Program-made: the position numbers and the translations under genes
NCBI GenBank assembly: GCA_008802785.1
Contig: VUYT01000035.1
Location: 122,130 to 186,129 of the forward strand
Direction: 5' to 3'
Source of the DNA: Symmetrospora coprosmae
Lineage: Eukaryota; Basidiomycota; Cystobasidiomycetes; Symmetrosporaceae
DNA: 64,000 nucleotides
Shown here: positions 10,009 to 22,293 of the stretch, piece after piece
Position numbering within the stretch: the stretch's first letter is position 1
Layout of the letters: each line of letters opens with the position of its first letter
Notes under the pieces: generated by a model
The model's input: the letters and a program-made list of their open reading frames with translations, nothing else
Told to the model about the DNA's origin: nothing
Database searches by the model: none

Positions 10009-12290
10009 TCAGTCGACGGTCTTGTACGAGGCCCCTATCGCTGCTGCTGCGAGATTGACGAAGGCGATAAAGAGCATGAGCGGTCTCTATGCACACGAAG
10101 GGTTAGTGCTGATCAGTCTTACATGATAGCCGACATGACCCACTCACGTAATTATTGACGCCGTAAGCAAAGTTGGCCTCCGAGAGGACCGACGATGACA
10201 GCAAGGCGGTTGAGATTGGCCCCGCAGTGATGCAGAAGGTCCCGCGCACGAAGAACCAGATGCCAAAGACGAGCGAGCCCAGCGCCGCATCGTCATTTGC
10301 AATCACGCCGGTGAGACGCGAGTACACGGCTCCGAAGGCAGAGCCGCTGCAACCCCACACCACGCAGAAGAGGCACAAGGGTGCGAGGCTGAGAGGTAAT
10401 GCATTGCGTCAGCTCTCCTCCGCCACAATGCAGCAGCATATTCGCCCTACCTGGTCGCGAAGCCGAAGAGGAAGAAGCTCGAGCAGCTTGCCAGAGTGCA
10501 GCTTCCAGCAATGATCAGGCGCAGAGGGAATCTGTCTGAGAGATACCCGTGCAGTATGAGGCCGATGACGCCAGAGACTACCATTAGATGGGAAGTCCAG
10601 GTTCAGCAGCGAAACAGCGTGAATATGCTTGTCCGTACTTACAGCTGATCAATGCGACCAGGAGAGGGCCAAAGCCGTCAAGCCCGATGTCTTGAGCGAA
10701 TTGAGGTACGTAAAGCCCGGGGAGGAACGAGCTCGACGACGTCAACGCGACTAGACAAGCTAGAGACCAGAAGTTCCGGGTACGAATAAAGGTCCAGTCG
10801 GTCTTGGTCGTGTTGTTACGTCGCTGACGGGCGACTCGTGACTTGATGACTGGCACCCGCTCGCGAATAAAGTAGATAGCTGTCGCTCCGAGAAGGGCAT
10901 AAGCGACGGCCTGAATGCAGCGGTGGTCAGCACACCTCACTCGGCTGAGCTGAGTAAGAGTTCCTCACGATGGACAGCAACGAGGTGCGATAGCTGAAGC
11001 GCTTGAAGAGAGCTTGCAGGACGAATGGCAGTATGGTACCAGCCGTGCCTGAAAGGTAATATGTCGGCTGTCAGGTCTTCGGAAGTCCACCTACGCTGTC
11101 AGTGACTGAGCACTCACCGCTGCCACAGTATATGACTCCATTTGCCACGCCTCTCTTCGCAGAGAACCATTCTAGCATGAGGTTCAGCGCGGGCAGGTAC
11201 TGTCGATTCATGGTCGGGTCAGTATCGTACCCAGCTCCTGTCCTGCCGGCCTTCTCACCTGCAGAGAGCCTCCGAGCGGGAAAAGGAGGCCCAAAGATCC
11301 CAGGATCGCCATAGGTGATTCGGCGAAAGCGGCCAGAACGATCGCAGTGACGGTGCAGCAAAGGCCGGTGTACTGCATAACACGGCGATACTCTCGATGC
11401 CGCGTGTAGGAAGGGTTCACGACAATGGCAGCGATGAAGCTGCGCATGCATGTCCAGATGTCAGTTTAGGCAGGTAAGCGAATCGAGCCTGATGCCAAAC
11501 CTCACATGATGCCTGTGTGCAGAGAGGAAGCGAGCGAGAGCATCGTGGCATCCTTCGGGTCGGGCCAGAGCACGGACCACCGAGCGTAAAGAATGCCAAT
11601 GCTGTGAGCGGGTAGGTGCAATGATCAGCTTCGCTTGGAACCTAGCCCTCGCGTCATAGCTGCCCACCTGAAGCTGAAACCCCACGTCAGGAAGTCCAGA
11701 CCATCTAAGATGCCGAGGGCGTCATATGCATGCCGCATCGTCAGAGCACGCTGGGAGGCTTCCACCAGCGAAGCGCCGGCAGATCAGGGCAGTAGTACCG
11801 GAGGAGACTAACATGTAGCCGCCAGATAGACATAGGCATAGCCCTGGTCGGTAGGTGGAAGCACAGCGATGGACGTGGCAGCCGACAAGGGATTCTCGGT
11901 GAGGAGCGCACGCCGGATGGACGGACTGAACGGGCCGGGCGTGCCAGGGGTGCCAGGCGTAGGAGGTACAGAGTCGGCAAAGGTCGCGAAGGAGGCATGG
12001 CGAGGGAAGTTGGGGGTCTTGAATGGTGGTAGCTGTCGGACGAAAGTGGCGCCCGGAGCCAGTGTGGGGCGGCTTGTGACAGGAGAAGTCGCAGGCGTCA
12101 TCAGCAAGGTTGAAGTCGAAGCAGGGGGGTAGCTGTACTCCAGGACGTGGGTGTCATGAGCGCTTGGGGTAGCAGGAGGGGTTAGGGGCTTGTCGGCCGG
12201 GGCGAAGGCATCCGCGTCTGGATACGTGGGAAGCTCCGCGGTGGAATCCTTTGCTGCAGCGTTCAAGCGGAGCTCGAGCTTGGAGGCCAT
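10009..12290 (-). CDS. MFS transporter, monocarboxylate (MCT/SLC16-like) type, copy B
   Basis: Paralogue of copy A. Ten exons: 12290..11813, 11704..11668, 11601..11506, 11439..11259, 11199..11118, 11048..10969, 10910..10643, 10577..10451, 10388..10148 and 10086..10009, giving 555 aa. It aligns with copy A almost without gaps through all spans: LDFLTWGFSFSIGILYARW, HREYRRVMQYTG, YLPALNLMLEWFSAKRGVAN, LPFVLQALFKRFSYRTSLLS, LLHGYLSDR-like ILHGYLSDRF and FFVRGTFC. The start was chosen to match copy A; an in-frame ATG further upstream would add a hydrophobic leader that copy A does not have. Several intron positions differ from copy A although the proteins are collinear. Substrate unknown. Confidence 0.85.
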
Positions 12291-12921
12291 TCTGTTGGTT
12301 AAGCGGTATGTGAGCGTATGTGGCGAGTCCGGAGATGCGAGATGGAAGGGGAAGAGCAGAGCCAAGATGAAGAGAGGGAGGTGGATCAAGGAGAGCGCAA
12401 GCACGCAGCTCACGACCCGCAGAGTCGACAAAATCAAAGCTTAGCTTGGCGAAGCAGAGTTTTGAGTCTTGCGGTGCGTCATGCGCATCGGCAAGACTGT
12501 CGTTCTCGGAGACAACGCGAAGCGAAGGGAAGGAGAAGCAATGAGCGACGGAGGTGGAAGATCTGCGGTGGTCTAGACGCGGAAGGGCAACGGAGAAGGT
12601 CAGGCAGGAGACAAGATGGCCCTCGGCTCGGCTCGGAGAATGGCAGCCTGGAAACCCCATTGAGCACGGGCCTCCGCAGCACGGGTCGCATGGTCCGTTG
12701 CCCGCAGCAAGAGGCTCGTACGTACGGTCTGGGGTCTTGACCGACGGTCTGGGCCCATCTTCTCACTAGCTCCCGCCTCCGCAAAGCGGGTCGCGACGTG
12801 CTCTCGAAGCTTGAGCTTGAGGGCCAGGTGCTCGGGTTTAGCGAGCTTGTTTCCGTTTGCGTGCGTGCGCAACATGTCGAGCCGCCTGCACATTGCAACC
12901 CGCCTAGCATACACCTTGTGA
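12291..12921. promoter_or_regulatory. Region between CLF1 3' end and transporter copy B start
   Basis: 631 bases. Both flanking genes are on the minus strand, so this holds the CLF1 3' flank and the copy B promoter. Overlapping open frames on both strands (for example 12154..12660 and 12479..12910) carry no recognisable domain. No gene is called. Confidence 0.4.
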
Positions 12922-15490
12922 CTAGGCAGCCACTGCGGCATTGCCATTCCCACTGCCGTTCGCCGCCGCTGCCGCCTCTCTGGCCTTCTTCCAGGCCGCA
13001 GCCGCCGCGAGGAGCTTGCTCGCCCCAGAATTTGCGCTCTCGTCGTCTGGGAACATCATGTCAAAGTACTCTTCCTGCATGCCATCGTTGACGACCCTGC
13101 GCTTCTTGACGACGCGGGGCAGCATGCCCTCGACCTTGGCCAGGCCCGCAGCGTCGCCGTCGGCGGTCTCGAGCGCTTTCCATGCTTCGAGCAGGATCAG
13201 TCGCTCCTGCTTGAGGCTGCGCGACTTCAGGTCGGCATAGCCGTCTTGGAAGACCTTGCGCGCCGCCTCGAGGCCCTCCTGCTCGGCCGCCAGGGCCGCC
13301 TGCTCCGCTTCTGGGGACACGACCTTCACCTTGTCCGCCGGTGCATCGCCTTCTTCCTCATCCTCGTCGTCCTGGTCTCGGTATGCGCGAGCGATGGTCT
13401 TGCCTGCGTTGCTCTCGAACTGCGCCCATGATATCCAGACCTTGACGTGCGAGGTCCGCTCGAGCAGACGCCGGTAAAGCGCTCGTGTCCGGTCCCATTC
13501 CTCCTCTTCATACTCGAAGTCGATGTACGCTTTCCACAGCACTTCTGGCATGTCGAGAGCTTGCCCGATGGCCAGCTCAAAGATCCCTCTCGCTCGATCC
13601 AGGTCGCCCAGCTCCTTCTCGAGCTCGGCGAATTGGATGAAGGCGGATGAATTTGTGGCATCGTACTGTGCGCATGGGCTGAATTTGTCAGCTTGCGTCG
13701 CCAGTCACTGTAGCGCAGCCTCGCACTCACGGTCAAGTATTTCTGGTAGAGCTGTCGGCAGCGGTCAAACTCTCGCAGCTGCAGCTCGAGCGTGATGTAC
13801 TCCTTGAAGAGCTTCTCCTTCGGGCACATGCCAATGGCTGTTCCAAGAATCTTTCGCGCATTGTCGATATTGAGCTGCCGTACCTCGAACTGAGCAAACA
13901 GGGACCAGACTTTGGCGAACGTGAAGGATTTGTGCGGGATGAGCTTGATGCAGGCTTCGTAGATCTGACGGACGCGCTCGACGTCTTTCGTGTCGAGTTC
14001 TTCAAATAGTGCGTACTGCGAACGAGCCAGCAGGGTAGCGTCAGTAGGCGCATTCCAGCAAAGCCCTCTGCTAAGTCGGTTCGAATGATGCAGCTGACTC
14101 ACATTCAACCAGAGGAAGATGTACCGCCGCCAGTGGCGCTTTTCGTCGCTAGGCGGCCGTTGTGCCACCGCGCGTTCATAGAGATCCCTGACCCTGTCGG
14201 CGCCACCGTCCTTGACAGTCGCGCTGTCTGCCCTGAACGCGTCCTCCTCGAGCCGGCAGTAGTCGATCCAGACGTCGTAGTTGAGCGGGGTGTGCTTGAG
14301 CTCGTCCTCGTACTCGATCCTGCGCTTGCCGAGGACAGTCGACTCAATCCCTGCGCGGTCGCCAAACTGCTTCTCGAATTGCGTGTAAGACGCATAGAGC
14401 GCCGCGCTCTTGGCTCGGGGCAGGCGGTCGAGCGCATACTTGTAGATGACGCGGGCGCGCTCGTGCTCCTTCTGCCGGATCTCGAGCTTGGCAAAGGCAT
14501 TGTACAGCGACTGCGCCTTCTCCAGCTGCTCCTCTTCCTCCTCTGGGCTACCCTCGCCAGCTCCGAAATACTCGAGCGACATCTGGAAAACCTCGCGAGC
14601 GCGCGTCACATTCGAGCGCACCTCCTCCTCGTACTTTGCCCACTTGATCCACATCTTTGGCTCGGGGTGGCAAGCGACTAGCCGCTCGTAGACGGCGGAA
14701 GCGCGGGCGAACTCGTGGTAGCGCAGCTCCATCTGTCAGCAGTCAGGCGACGCAGTGCGTGTCAGCCAGCTCAATAGCCCATGTGGAGCAGCAGGAACAA
14801 CCGCCGCACCTTGATGTACGCGCTCCATGCCTTCTCATCAGGCTCCCATGCCATCCACCTTTCAAAGACCTGCCGCGCACCAGCGACATTGCCCAGCAGC
14901 TCCTCGAGGTAAACATACTTGTACCAGATCTGGTTGATTCTTGGTAGCAAGGTCACTGCCCGGTCGAAGAGGTTGCGAGCGTGGGCGACGTTCCGCGCCT
15001 TGAGCTCCATCTCGGTGTACGACATCCATAGCTTTACGTCGGTCGGGTCGACGTCGAGCGCTCGCTCGTACACGCTCCGGGATCTAGGGCGGGCCGCAGC
15101 GTCAGCATGTCCCGTTCGAAACAGCTGATGTCGTGACGACGCCCTTGCCCTCACCTAGCATATTCGCCTTGACTGGCCTCCCAGTAGGCATACTTTGTCC
15201 ATGCGGAAATGTTGCTCCTCGTCCTGCGGATGACCTCCTCGAACTCCTTCCTCTTGCGCCCTCGGAACTCATGCAGCTCCTCATAGTCCTCTACCCTCTG
15301 CTTGGGCGCCTGCAGCGGTGCCTCCTGGCGCTCCTGAGCTTCTCGGAGGAGCTGCTCAGAGGTGATCTGGACCGGGGCCCTGTGTGCACGTCCAAAGCTG
15401 GTCAGCTTGCAATCACACGCTGTCACCGGGGCGAGGAAGAAGCACGCACGGAGCCTTGTTCTTGACGCGTGATGTAGATCTGCTGTCCAT
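12922..15490 (-). CDS. CLF1: Pre-mRNA splicing factor Clf1/Crooked neck (HAT repeats)
   Basis: Scaffold of the Prp19-associated complex needed for U4/U6.U5 addition and spliceosome activation; nuclear. Six exons: 15490..15450, 15379..15155, 15083..14810, 14732..14103, 14015..13731 and 13665..12922, giving 732 aa, the usual length for fungi. The N-terminus reads [20 protein letters not shown], the family's opening block, formed only by splicing across the first intron. Tandem half-a-TPR repeats follow: [82 protein letters not shown] and others to about residue 600. The C-terminal tail is Ala-rich with basic KKRR. The first exon codes only 13 residues plus two bases. Confident. Confidence 0.93.
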
Positions 15491-16008
15491 TGTGCCGGCT
15501 TCCTCAAGTGTGCTTGTGGAATCGTGCTCCAGCTGTGCGTGCGGTCGACCGGCTTTTGCCTTTCTGCTGCTGCTCCCTCCCGCTCCCGCTCTGTCTGAGC
15601 CTGCCTCTCCCTAGCCCGTTCTGCCTAGCCTGTAGCCAGTTGTGCTACTCTGTGTGCGCGCAATGCAGCTCTCCTCTTTCCTCTCTGCTTTCCCTTCTCT
15701 GTCCGTGTTTCCTGTAGCTTGGAGCTGGAGCTGGGCTGAAGAGGGGTGCACCACCCAGCTGTGATGCGGGCAGGGCAGCCATGCACCTTGCGTGTGGCTC
15801 ATCAGGGCGCAGCTCTCCTCCCTCATCCTCAGCAACACCCTCTACACATATAGTATAGAGACAAGCAATCATCACGTTCTTCGCTCGTACAGCACCCTTG
15901 TCCCTGAGAAGAGGCTGCGTCCAGTCGAGACAGCTCTCGCTCCACTCCCTTGCCCGCACCACCTCCATCTCCCCTCGTCCAAGTACACCCCTCGAGCTCA
16001 CACGCACC
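15491..16008. promoter_or_regulatory. Divergent promoter region between CLF1 and the aldo-keto reductase
   Basis: 518 bases between divergent genes. Long CT-rich tracts run through 15540-15720 and 15895-16000, a common feature of fungal promoters and leaders. No exon with family features is seen on either strand. Confidence 0.45.
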
Positions 16009-17406
16009 ATGTCCTCCATCACCGACTCCGTCACGCTCGCCGTCAAGGAGGGCGCAAAGCCCGTGCAGATGCCACGCTTCGGGCTGGGTGTCTACGAGTC
16101 AGAAGGTGTGCCTGTGCTCCCACGACTGTAGCTCTGGCCCCGCATGTCCTGGAAGATCCCCCGTGCCTGATGCCGTCACTTTTCCGTTGCAGGCCAGGAC
16201 TGCTACAACTCGGTCCTCTGGGCTTTGCAGGTGAGCCTGCGAGTCCAGGCAGCTGAACTGGTGTCCTTAAACATACTGACTCGCCTGCGAATTCGCTTCA
16301 GGCCGGCTACCGCTTGATTGAGTGGGTTGGCGTCTCTGAATCTCGCAGGCGATGAGCGGTCTCGCAGCGGAGCCGCGCTGTTGGCGTTATACTAACGCTG
16401 CCCTCATGCAGCTCCGCTGAATGGTATGAGAATGAAGAGGAGTCTGGCAAGGCTATCCGAGGTGGGTGGTCTCCGGAAGCGGAGGATGCTGCCGATCTTA
16501 TGACTCCCGCAAGCGCCGCGCGAGCCATACATGACATGCTCGCCAGCGCTAGTATGCTCACTGAAGAGCTCAGCTGACTCGTTCCTATATCACTTTCATT
16601 GTGCGCCTACAGACTTCATGGCTCAAACTGGCACACCGCGCTCTGAGATCTTCTACACTACAAAGCTCATGAAGAACCTCGGCTACGAGCACGTCAAGCG
16701 CTCCATTCAGCGTTCTCTCGATCTCGCCGGGCTGGACTACCTGTAAGCGCCTCTGCAACTCTGACAGATCCGTCCGCGCAATCTGCCAACATGTTCGCTT
16801 CTTCCGGCACCCCTCCAGCGATCTGTACCTCATCCACGGCCCGCACCCAGACAAGAAGGCGCGACTCGACTCGTGGCGCGCCATCGAGGACGCCGTGGCT
16901 GAGGGCAAGATCCGCGCGGCGGGCGTGTCGAACCTGGGCGTGCGGCACCTCGAGGAGCTGTACGCCGCCGGGCTGAAGGTGCCGATCGCCATCAACCAGA
17001 TGGACCTGCACCCGTTCATGCGCCGCGACGAGCTCGTCGAGTACTGCCGCAGCGAGGGGATCGCAATGATGGCGTGGGGCCCGCTCGTCCGCGGGTACCG
17101 CTTTGACCACCCGGCTGTCGTCCAGCTCGGCAAGAAGCACAGCAAGTCGCCCGCGCAGATCCTCCTCCGCTGGGGTCTGCAGAAGGACTTTATCGTCATC
17201 CCAAAGAGCGTCAAGCAGAGCAGGATCGAGCAGAACAAGGACGTCTTTGACTTCAAGCTCGACTCGGAAGACATGAAGGCGCTTGAGGATCTCGATGAGC
17301 ATCTCGTCACCGAGTGGGTCCGCTTCCGATCCAGCCTTCTCGCGAGCAGCACAAACTGATCTACGTCTCGCTGTCCTGCAGCTGGGATCCCAGTGAGGAC
17401 CCGTAA
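16009..17406 (+). CDS. Aldo-keto reductase family oxidoreductase
   Basis: NAD(P)H-dependent carbonyl reductase, cytosolic, substrate unknown. Seven exons: 16009..16105, 16193..16230, 16302..16321, 16412..16461, 16613..16742, 16819..17313 and 17382..17406, giving 284 aa, the normal size for a single-domain AKR. Exon 3 is only 20 nt. The catalytic tetrad is visible after splicing: D52 and Y57 in LIDSAEWYENE, K86 in FYTTKL and H118 in LYLIHGP. The cofactor-binding end is FIVIPKSVKQSRIEQN (~residues 240-255). The protein finishes TDWDPSEDP, a form typical of fungal 2,5-diketogluconate reductase-like AKRs and created by the last splice. The AKR3/AKR5 subclass is inference. Confidence 0.93.
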
Positions 17407-17746
17407 GTGGTCAAAGGTGGCGGAAGCAAGCTCCGCGATTCGCAACCAAAATCGGCGGGATGCGCCGCGTGAAATGAAATTCGCGGTCTACAGATGTATG
17501 ACGTCTATCCCACTAGCTTTGTATTTGCACACATCCTGGCTTGTTGGATCTTTGCGTTTGTGCTGTTCCAGCCACGCTCGGCCCTGCCTTCAGACCTGTG
17601 CCTTGGAGAGGCAGCTCTGCCCTTTTCGGACTCGTCCATTGCACCCACCGGTCTTCGCTCGTCCGTTCGCAGCATCTGTGCCCGCATCTGTGCTGTGTGT
17701 GCCCCCATCATCACCGCCATGCTCTAGCTCCAGCACGTCAGCTGCA
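17407..17746. other. Intergenic region, no gene seen
   Basis: 340 bases between the aldo-keto reductase stop and the metallophosphoesterase start. A frame upstream of the next gene's ATG is open back to 17393, but it starts next to the preceding stop and its translation looks like leader sequence. Confidence 0.35.
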
Positions 17747-20560
17747 ATGATCCGCGTCCCCTCGATACAGCACTCGCGAACGCGCTCTGGCGGACTCACG
17801 AGTCGCAAGCGGCGCGGCGGCACAGGAGGAACGTCCAGCGCGTCGTCTGCTGCTGCGCAGTTCTCCGAACGCTACATCCTCGCACTGCGCATATCGTCGG
17901 CCCTCTTTGTGCTCTGGTGCGAAGTCTACATCTTCCAGCGCCAGATTCACGCGTGCGCTTGGCCCAGCGCGGGGTTCGGATATGAGGTGCGTCCAGCTTG
18001 CGGCGAAGAGGCCGCGTTTCTCTGTTCATGCTGAGAGGCTCTTATGCTGATGGCTGCTTATTGCCCTTCTGCTGCTGGTGCCTGCGTTGCGCGCCTCCGC
18101 TTTCACACCTCCGTGACTCTCACCTCGTGATCTCGTACCCATGACGCTTGACCGTTCGCAGCTCACCCGGACAGGCAGCAAGCCATTCAAGCTGCTCCTG
18201 CTAGCCGACCCTGTGAGTTTGACGCAAGGCAGGCGGGCATCGTGTTATACGCTCTTGGCAGTGTGGCCGGCACGGGCACCGCGCGTCTCCGGGAGACGCG
18301 TATGACCGCTCCTGAGCCGTACGCCGGACAGCGGCGCCATGCAGGCGCATTGGCGATGCATCCCGCTGATGCTTTTCCCTGCTGAACCTCTGCCACAGCA
18401 ACTTCTTGACCTCCGCTCATTCCCCGATAGAAGCCTCCTACGTCGGTATGGGTCCATTTGGGCAACGGACAACTATGCTCGCAAGGCATGGCGGATGGTG
18501 CTCCGGCATCACAAGCCCGATGCCGTCTTCTTCCTCGGTGACCTGCTCGACTCTGGTGTGGAAGTGACGGACAGGGACGAGTGGGTTGCACTTCGCTACG
18601 TCTGGCAGTTATCTGCGTACATGAACTGACGGATAAAGCCTCTTCCTCTTTGCAGACATTCGCACTATGTACATAGGTTTGAAAAGTGAGGACATCAACT
18701 GCCTTCTCGCCTACGGTCTCTGCGGTGTTCCGAGTTAAACTCGACGTCAACAGTATCTTCCCCCCAATACCGCGATCGCTGCCCATGCACTACATCCCCG
18801 GCAACCACGATTTAGGGCGTGCGTCAAACCCACGAGCAGCTGTTGCTAAAATCCCGGCCTCAGGCTGATACACCTCTGCTCCGCAGTCCACCTCAGTCCG
18901 GGAGGCTCAGCATATGCCCGCGAACGCTTCACAGAAACTTTCGGCCCGCTTAACGGGCACGTCGACCTAGGGAATCATACGCTCGTCTGGGTCGACGCTC
19001 CTGGCTTGCTCGACGAGCGCGCAGCCGCCGCAGAGCAGTTTGACACGCAAGGCTTCGATGCAATCAATGGCGGGGTCGTCGACTTTCTCCGGGGCTTCGC
19101 GCAGGGTGAGCGATCTCGCGTACCCATACGGCGTCTTACGCTCTCTGAATGATGACGCGAATTTTGGATTGCGTCTTCAGCGGAGAAGAAACTGCCTCGC
19201 ATACTGCTATCGCACATCCCGCTCTATCGTCAAGAGGGGACCAACTGCGGTCCACTCCGCGAATCTCGGAGTAATCTCCATCAGGACACAGGAAGTAAGT
19301 AGCGAGGTCCCCGTGCTTCAGCGCGGTCTGACAGCCTGTTGACCACCGCGATTCTGCTTTCTAGGGAACTTCCAAAAAGAGTTGGATCAATCTGCCTCTT
19401 CCTTCCTGCTCAGCACCGTCGACCCGTCCATAGTCTTTTCGGGCGACGACCACGACTACTGTGCTGTGACTCACTACACGGCACTTTCCAGCCCAAACGA
19501 GATCACCTGCAAGAGCTTCAGCTCGGCTGTCGGCATCACACACCCAGGGTACCAGCTCGTCTCGCTGCTCAACCCCATGGGACACCGAGACCCGGAGAGC
19601 ATGCGGGCTAGCGAGACACATCACACGCGCTTGTGCCTCCTTCCAGATCAGAATAGCATCTACTCCAATCGCTGTGAGCGGCGTCGCTCTCCATGGGTGC
19701 CTCAGATCATCCACTCATGCTGACCCGATGCCCGGACAATGACACAGACGTGCCTTTTGCGCTTCTCGTCATCTTCCTCTTGGCCATTCCTAAAATGTAC
19801 TTCAATCTGCGTTCTCGGCGGGGGACAACGGCGCGCTCGAACGGCCTGCCCGTGCATTCGCGGAACTCGCTTTCTCGATCGCTGCTCGGCTCGCGGCGCG
19901 GCATGAAGAGCTACGAAGAAGAGCAGGACGAATTCGATTCTGCCTTGATCTCGGATGAAGACGATGCCTCCTTCGGTCCGCATCGCGGCCGGGGACAAGG
20001 CCGAGGCGCCACACCAGATGGCGCTGGCGGAGATGAGGCGGACGACAGTATTGTCATCCATGATGCGTACTATGGCAGCGGAGGAGGCGCAGGATATCCT
20101 ATGAGCCCGCCGCATACGGGGACTGGCAACCAATACGCGTATCACTCGCCAACCGACGACGACTGGATGCACGTAGGGACACCAAGGGAGATCGTGCCGC
20201 GGCAAGGGCAGGCTCGCGTGCGGCGAGTGAGCAGGGGTAAGTGCGAGTCTGCTCGACGTGCGTATACCGGCCCGAAGACTAATGTCCATCCTCGCAGTCT
20301 GGGCGTGGGATCCTAAAACGGCCGATGATGACTACTTACGAGTCTTGAAGCGCCTCGGCCCGCTATATCGCTATCTCATTCGCCCGTGCGAGCGAGGGAC
20401 ACGCCGAGTCTTTCACAAGATATACGGGCGCCGGATGAGGCTCATCGTTGCAAAGCTCAACTACGGCAATGTCCTCGGCGAGACGCTGCACGACTCTGTT
20501 GCGGTGACATGGGTCGCTCTGCTTGTCTATAGCGCAGTGTACTGCTACTATCTCTGGTAG
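17747..20560 (+). CDS. Cdc1/Ted1/PGAP5-like calcineurin-type metallophosphoesterase
   Basis: Predicted ER/Golgi membrane phosphodiesterase; family members remove ethanolamine phosphate from GPI anchors and affect Mn homeostasis and cargo exit. Ten exons: 17747..17986, 18162..18212, 18399..18616, 18656..18685, 18754..18818, 18887..19105, 19181..19294, 19365..19673, 19748..20236 and 20298..20560, giving 665 aa. An N-terminal membrane anchor (~42-64) precedes the catalytic domain. Metal-site motifs in order are LLLADP (D96), FFLGDLLDSG (D145), IPGNHDLG (196-199), LLSHIPLYR and SGDDHDYC (339-345). A second span is VPFALLVIFLLAIPKMYF and a third closes the protein (VTWVALLVYSAVYCYYLW). Intron 3 is only 39 nt but holds an ACTGAC branch and restores the frame. 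The acidic, Ser-rich loop before the C-terminus is likely cytosolic. Confidence 0.85.
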
Positions 20561-20895
20561 GACAAGGGCAAGACTGGCAAAAGAGCTTCTGGCCGGATGC
20601 GGCCGCTATCTGAAGAGTTGAAGAGGCTCGGTCCGATCACTGAGCCGTAGTCTGGCTTCCATCTAGCATCCGCTTTCAGAGAGTGGGGTTTGCCTCAAGA
20701 ACGAGCGTCACATCTGTCTGTAGTCGTCTGCGTCGCCTAGTGCCGCCACAAATTCCACCCCTCGCTCTGCCATGATCGTTCTTCTATCTCGTGGCTCGTG
20801 GCTTGCAGGAACCGCTGCAGGACCGATGTGGATCCATAGAAGGTGACAGGTCCTCCCGCAATAGCTCGCCCACGCCGCGTCCTGCATCTCTCCAT
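20561..20895. other. Convergent intergenic region, no gene seen
   Basis: 335 bases between the 3' ends of the metallophosphoesterase (+) and F-box paralogue 1 (-). No RNA gene or repeat is recognised. Confidence 0.35.
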
Positions 20896-22293
20896 TCAGC
20901 AGTTCACTGTTGCACTGACGTCCACTCCCTTCTCGGCCATCGCAATCTGGAAGCTACTGAACTGCTCATCTCCCGTGCAGAACCCTTCAATCGTCTGCAT
21001 CTGTGCGAAGCTTGTAGCCATGTTCAGGGCATTTCGCAGCCATACGAAAGACACGAGCTTGATGGTCCGAAGATCGACCTCGCTGATGAAGGTAACGAGG
21101 AGTGCGGGCGGGCACGGGCAATGACTGATCACTGCGAGTTCTTGGAACTGTCGCGAGTCTCTTGTGGCCTGAAGTGCAGTCCGCAAGCAATCCAGCTGGC
21201 GTTCCAGGGGCGAGGTAGAATGCATGTGAACCCGCGTCGTGCGGATTGCAGGGAGATTGAAAAGCGTTGCGAGTTGAAAAGGCACCGCAGAACTGGTGGA
21301 ACCGATATGCAGAGTGGTGATCGCGTGCTTGATGTTATCGATAACTTTGATCAAAGCAGGTGGACGCCCGACAATCTCGACCGGACCCCATCCATCGATC
21401 GTGGTCGCCTTTGCGCCATACTTCAGGCAGATTTCGCGCCCATTTGGCGAAAGAGGCCGTTCCAACCCAAACAGGTAGAACATGGCGTTCCAGCCCACAC
21501 CACTTGGGTCACCCCGGCCTGCGCCCTTGACTCGCAGCTTCAACGCGAACGACGTGCAGCTTCCAAGAAGAGGCATGAGAGCGGACGTGGCGAACCATCC
21601 TTCAGGGCACAGGCAGTGTAAGGTGTCGATCTGGGAACCGCGACGCTCTTGCAATCGCTCAATGGCCAAGAGCGACATCCCTCCCCATGAGGGGGATAGC
21701 TGCCCTTCGGACAGGTCAAGTCGAATGTTTCCCAATCGCTGCTCGGGCAAGTCGCTCGAGAGAAGCGTACGGAGAAAGAGCACAGACCGTTCGGTCGGGA
21801 CATGGCCGCCTGCCGCTGCCAAGAGAGCGTCCTGGACGGTGGCATTGGTAATGCTGACGTCGTGATAGAGTATACGTCGCGCGAAGGGAAGCAGGCGTCG
21901 AGAGATCAGGCAGAGCGTCGCTTTCTCGGAATGACGCAGAGGGGCCAGATCGTCAAAGAGGCGAGTCAGAAGATCTGATGGAAGTGTGTCCAGTCGGAGA
22001 GATTCGGAACTGTGAGATGTCGTGTCCGTAGCGTTAGCGCGGGGCTTTCCTTACTGCTAAATGGAGCTTCTCACTCACTTAGGCACCGCGTCAATGTCGA
22101 CCTCGGCTCTGGCCGCAGCTGGCCCAGGACCCGTATCAAGATACAGGGACTGTCGGAGTGCGCTGGCGTCAGGACGGTCATGACGGTTCTCCGAGGCATG
22201 TCCGCGCACCTTGGCATCGAAGGAAGCATCAGGCGAGATGCCTTGCTCGAGATTGATACCAGCTAAGGCGCCTATGAAAGTCTCTTCCGCCAT
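20896..22293 (-). CDS. F-box-like protein, tandem paralogue 1
   Basis: Member of a local three-gene family. Exons 22293..22079 and 22009..20896 give 442 aa. The intron has a GTGAGT donor, a GCTAACG branch and a TCACAG acceptor. Exon 1 codes a low-complexity lead beginning MAEETFIGAL. Exon 2 opens with an F-box-like helix set (LDTLPSDLLTRLFDDL...ATLCLISRRLLPFARRILYH). The rest, about 330 residues, aligns with paralogues 2 and 3 (TERSVLFLRTLLSSDLPEQR; LGNIRLDLSEG) but is more divergent. F-box proteins recruit substrates to SCF ubiquitin ligases; the target cannot be read. The C-terminal FC.G....F block is shared by all three. It lies last in the transcription order of the trio. Confidence 0.75.

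Noticed and set aside
12291-12437. Upstream ATG giving transporter copy B a hydrophobic leader
   Set aside because: Copy A starts at the position equivalent to 12290, and a leader before a long cytoplasmic N-terminus is not expected for this transporter type.
14074-14088. GTCGGTTCGAATGAT resembles a tRNA T-loop
   Set aside because: It lies in a CLF1 intron and no matching acceptor stem, anticodon arm or D-loop surrounds it.
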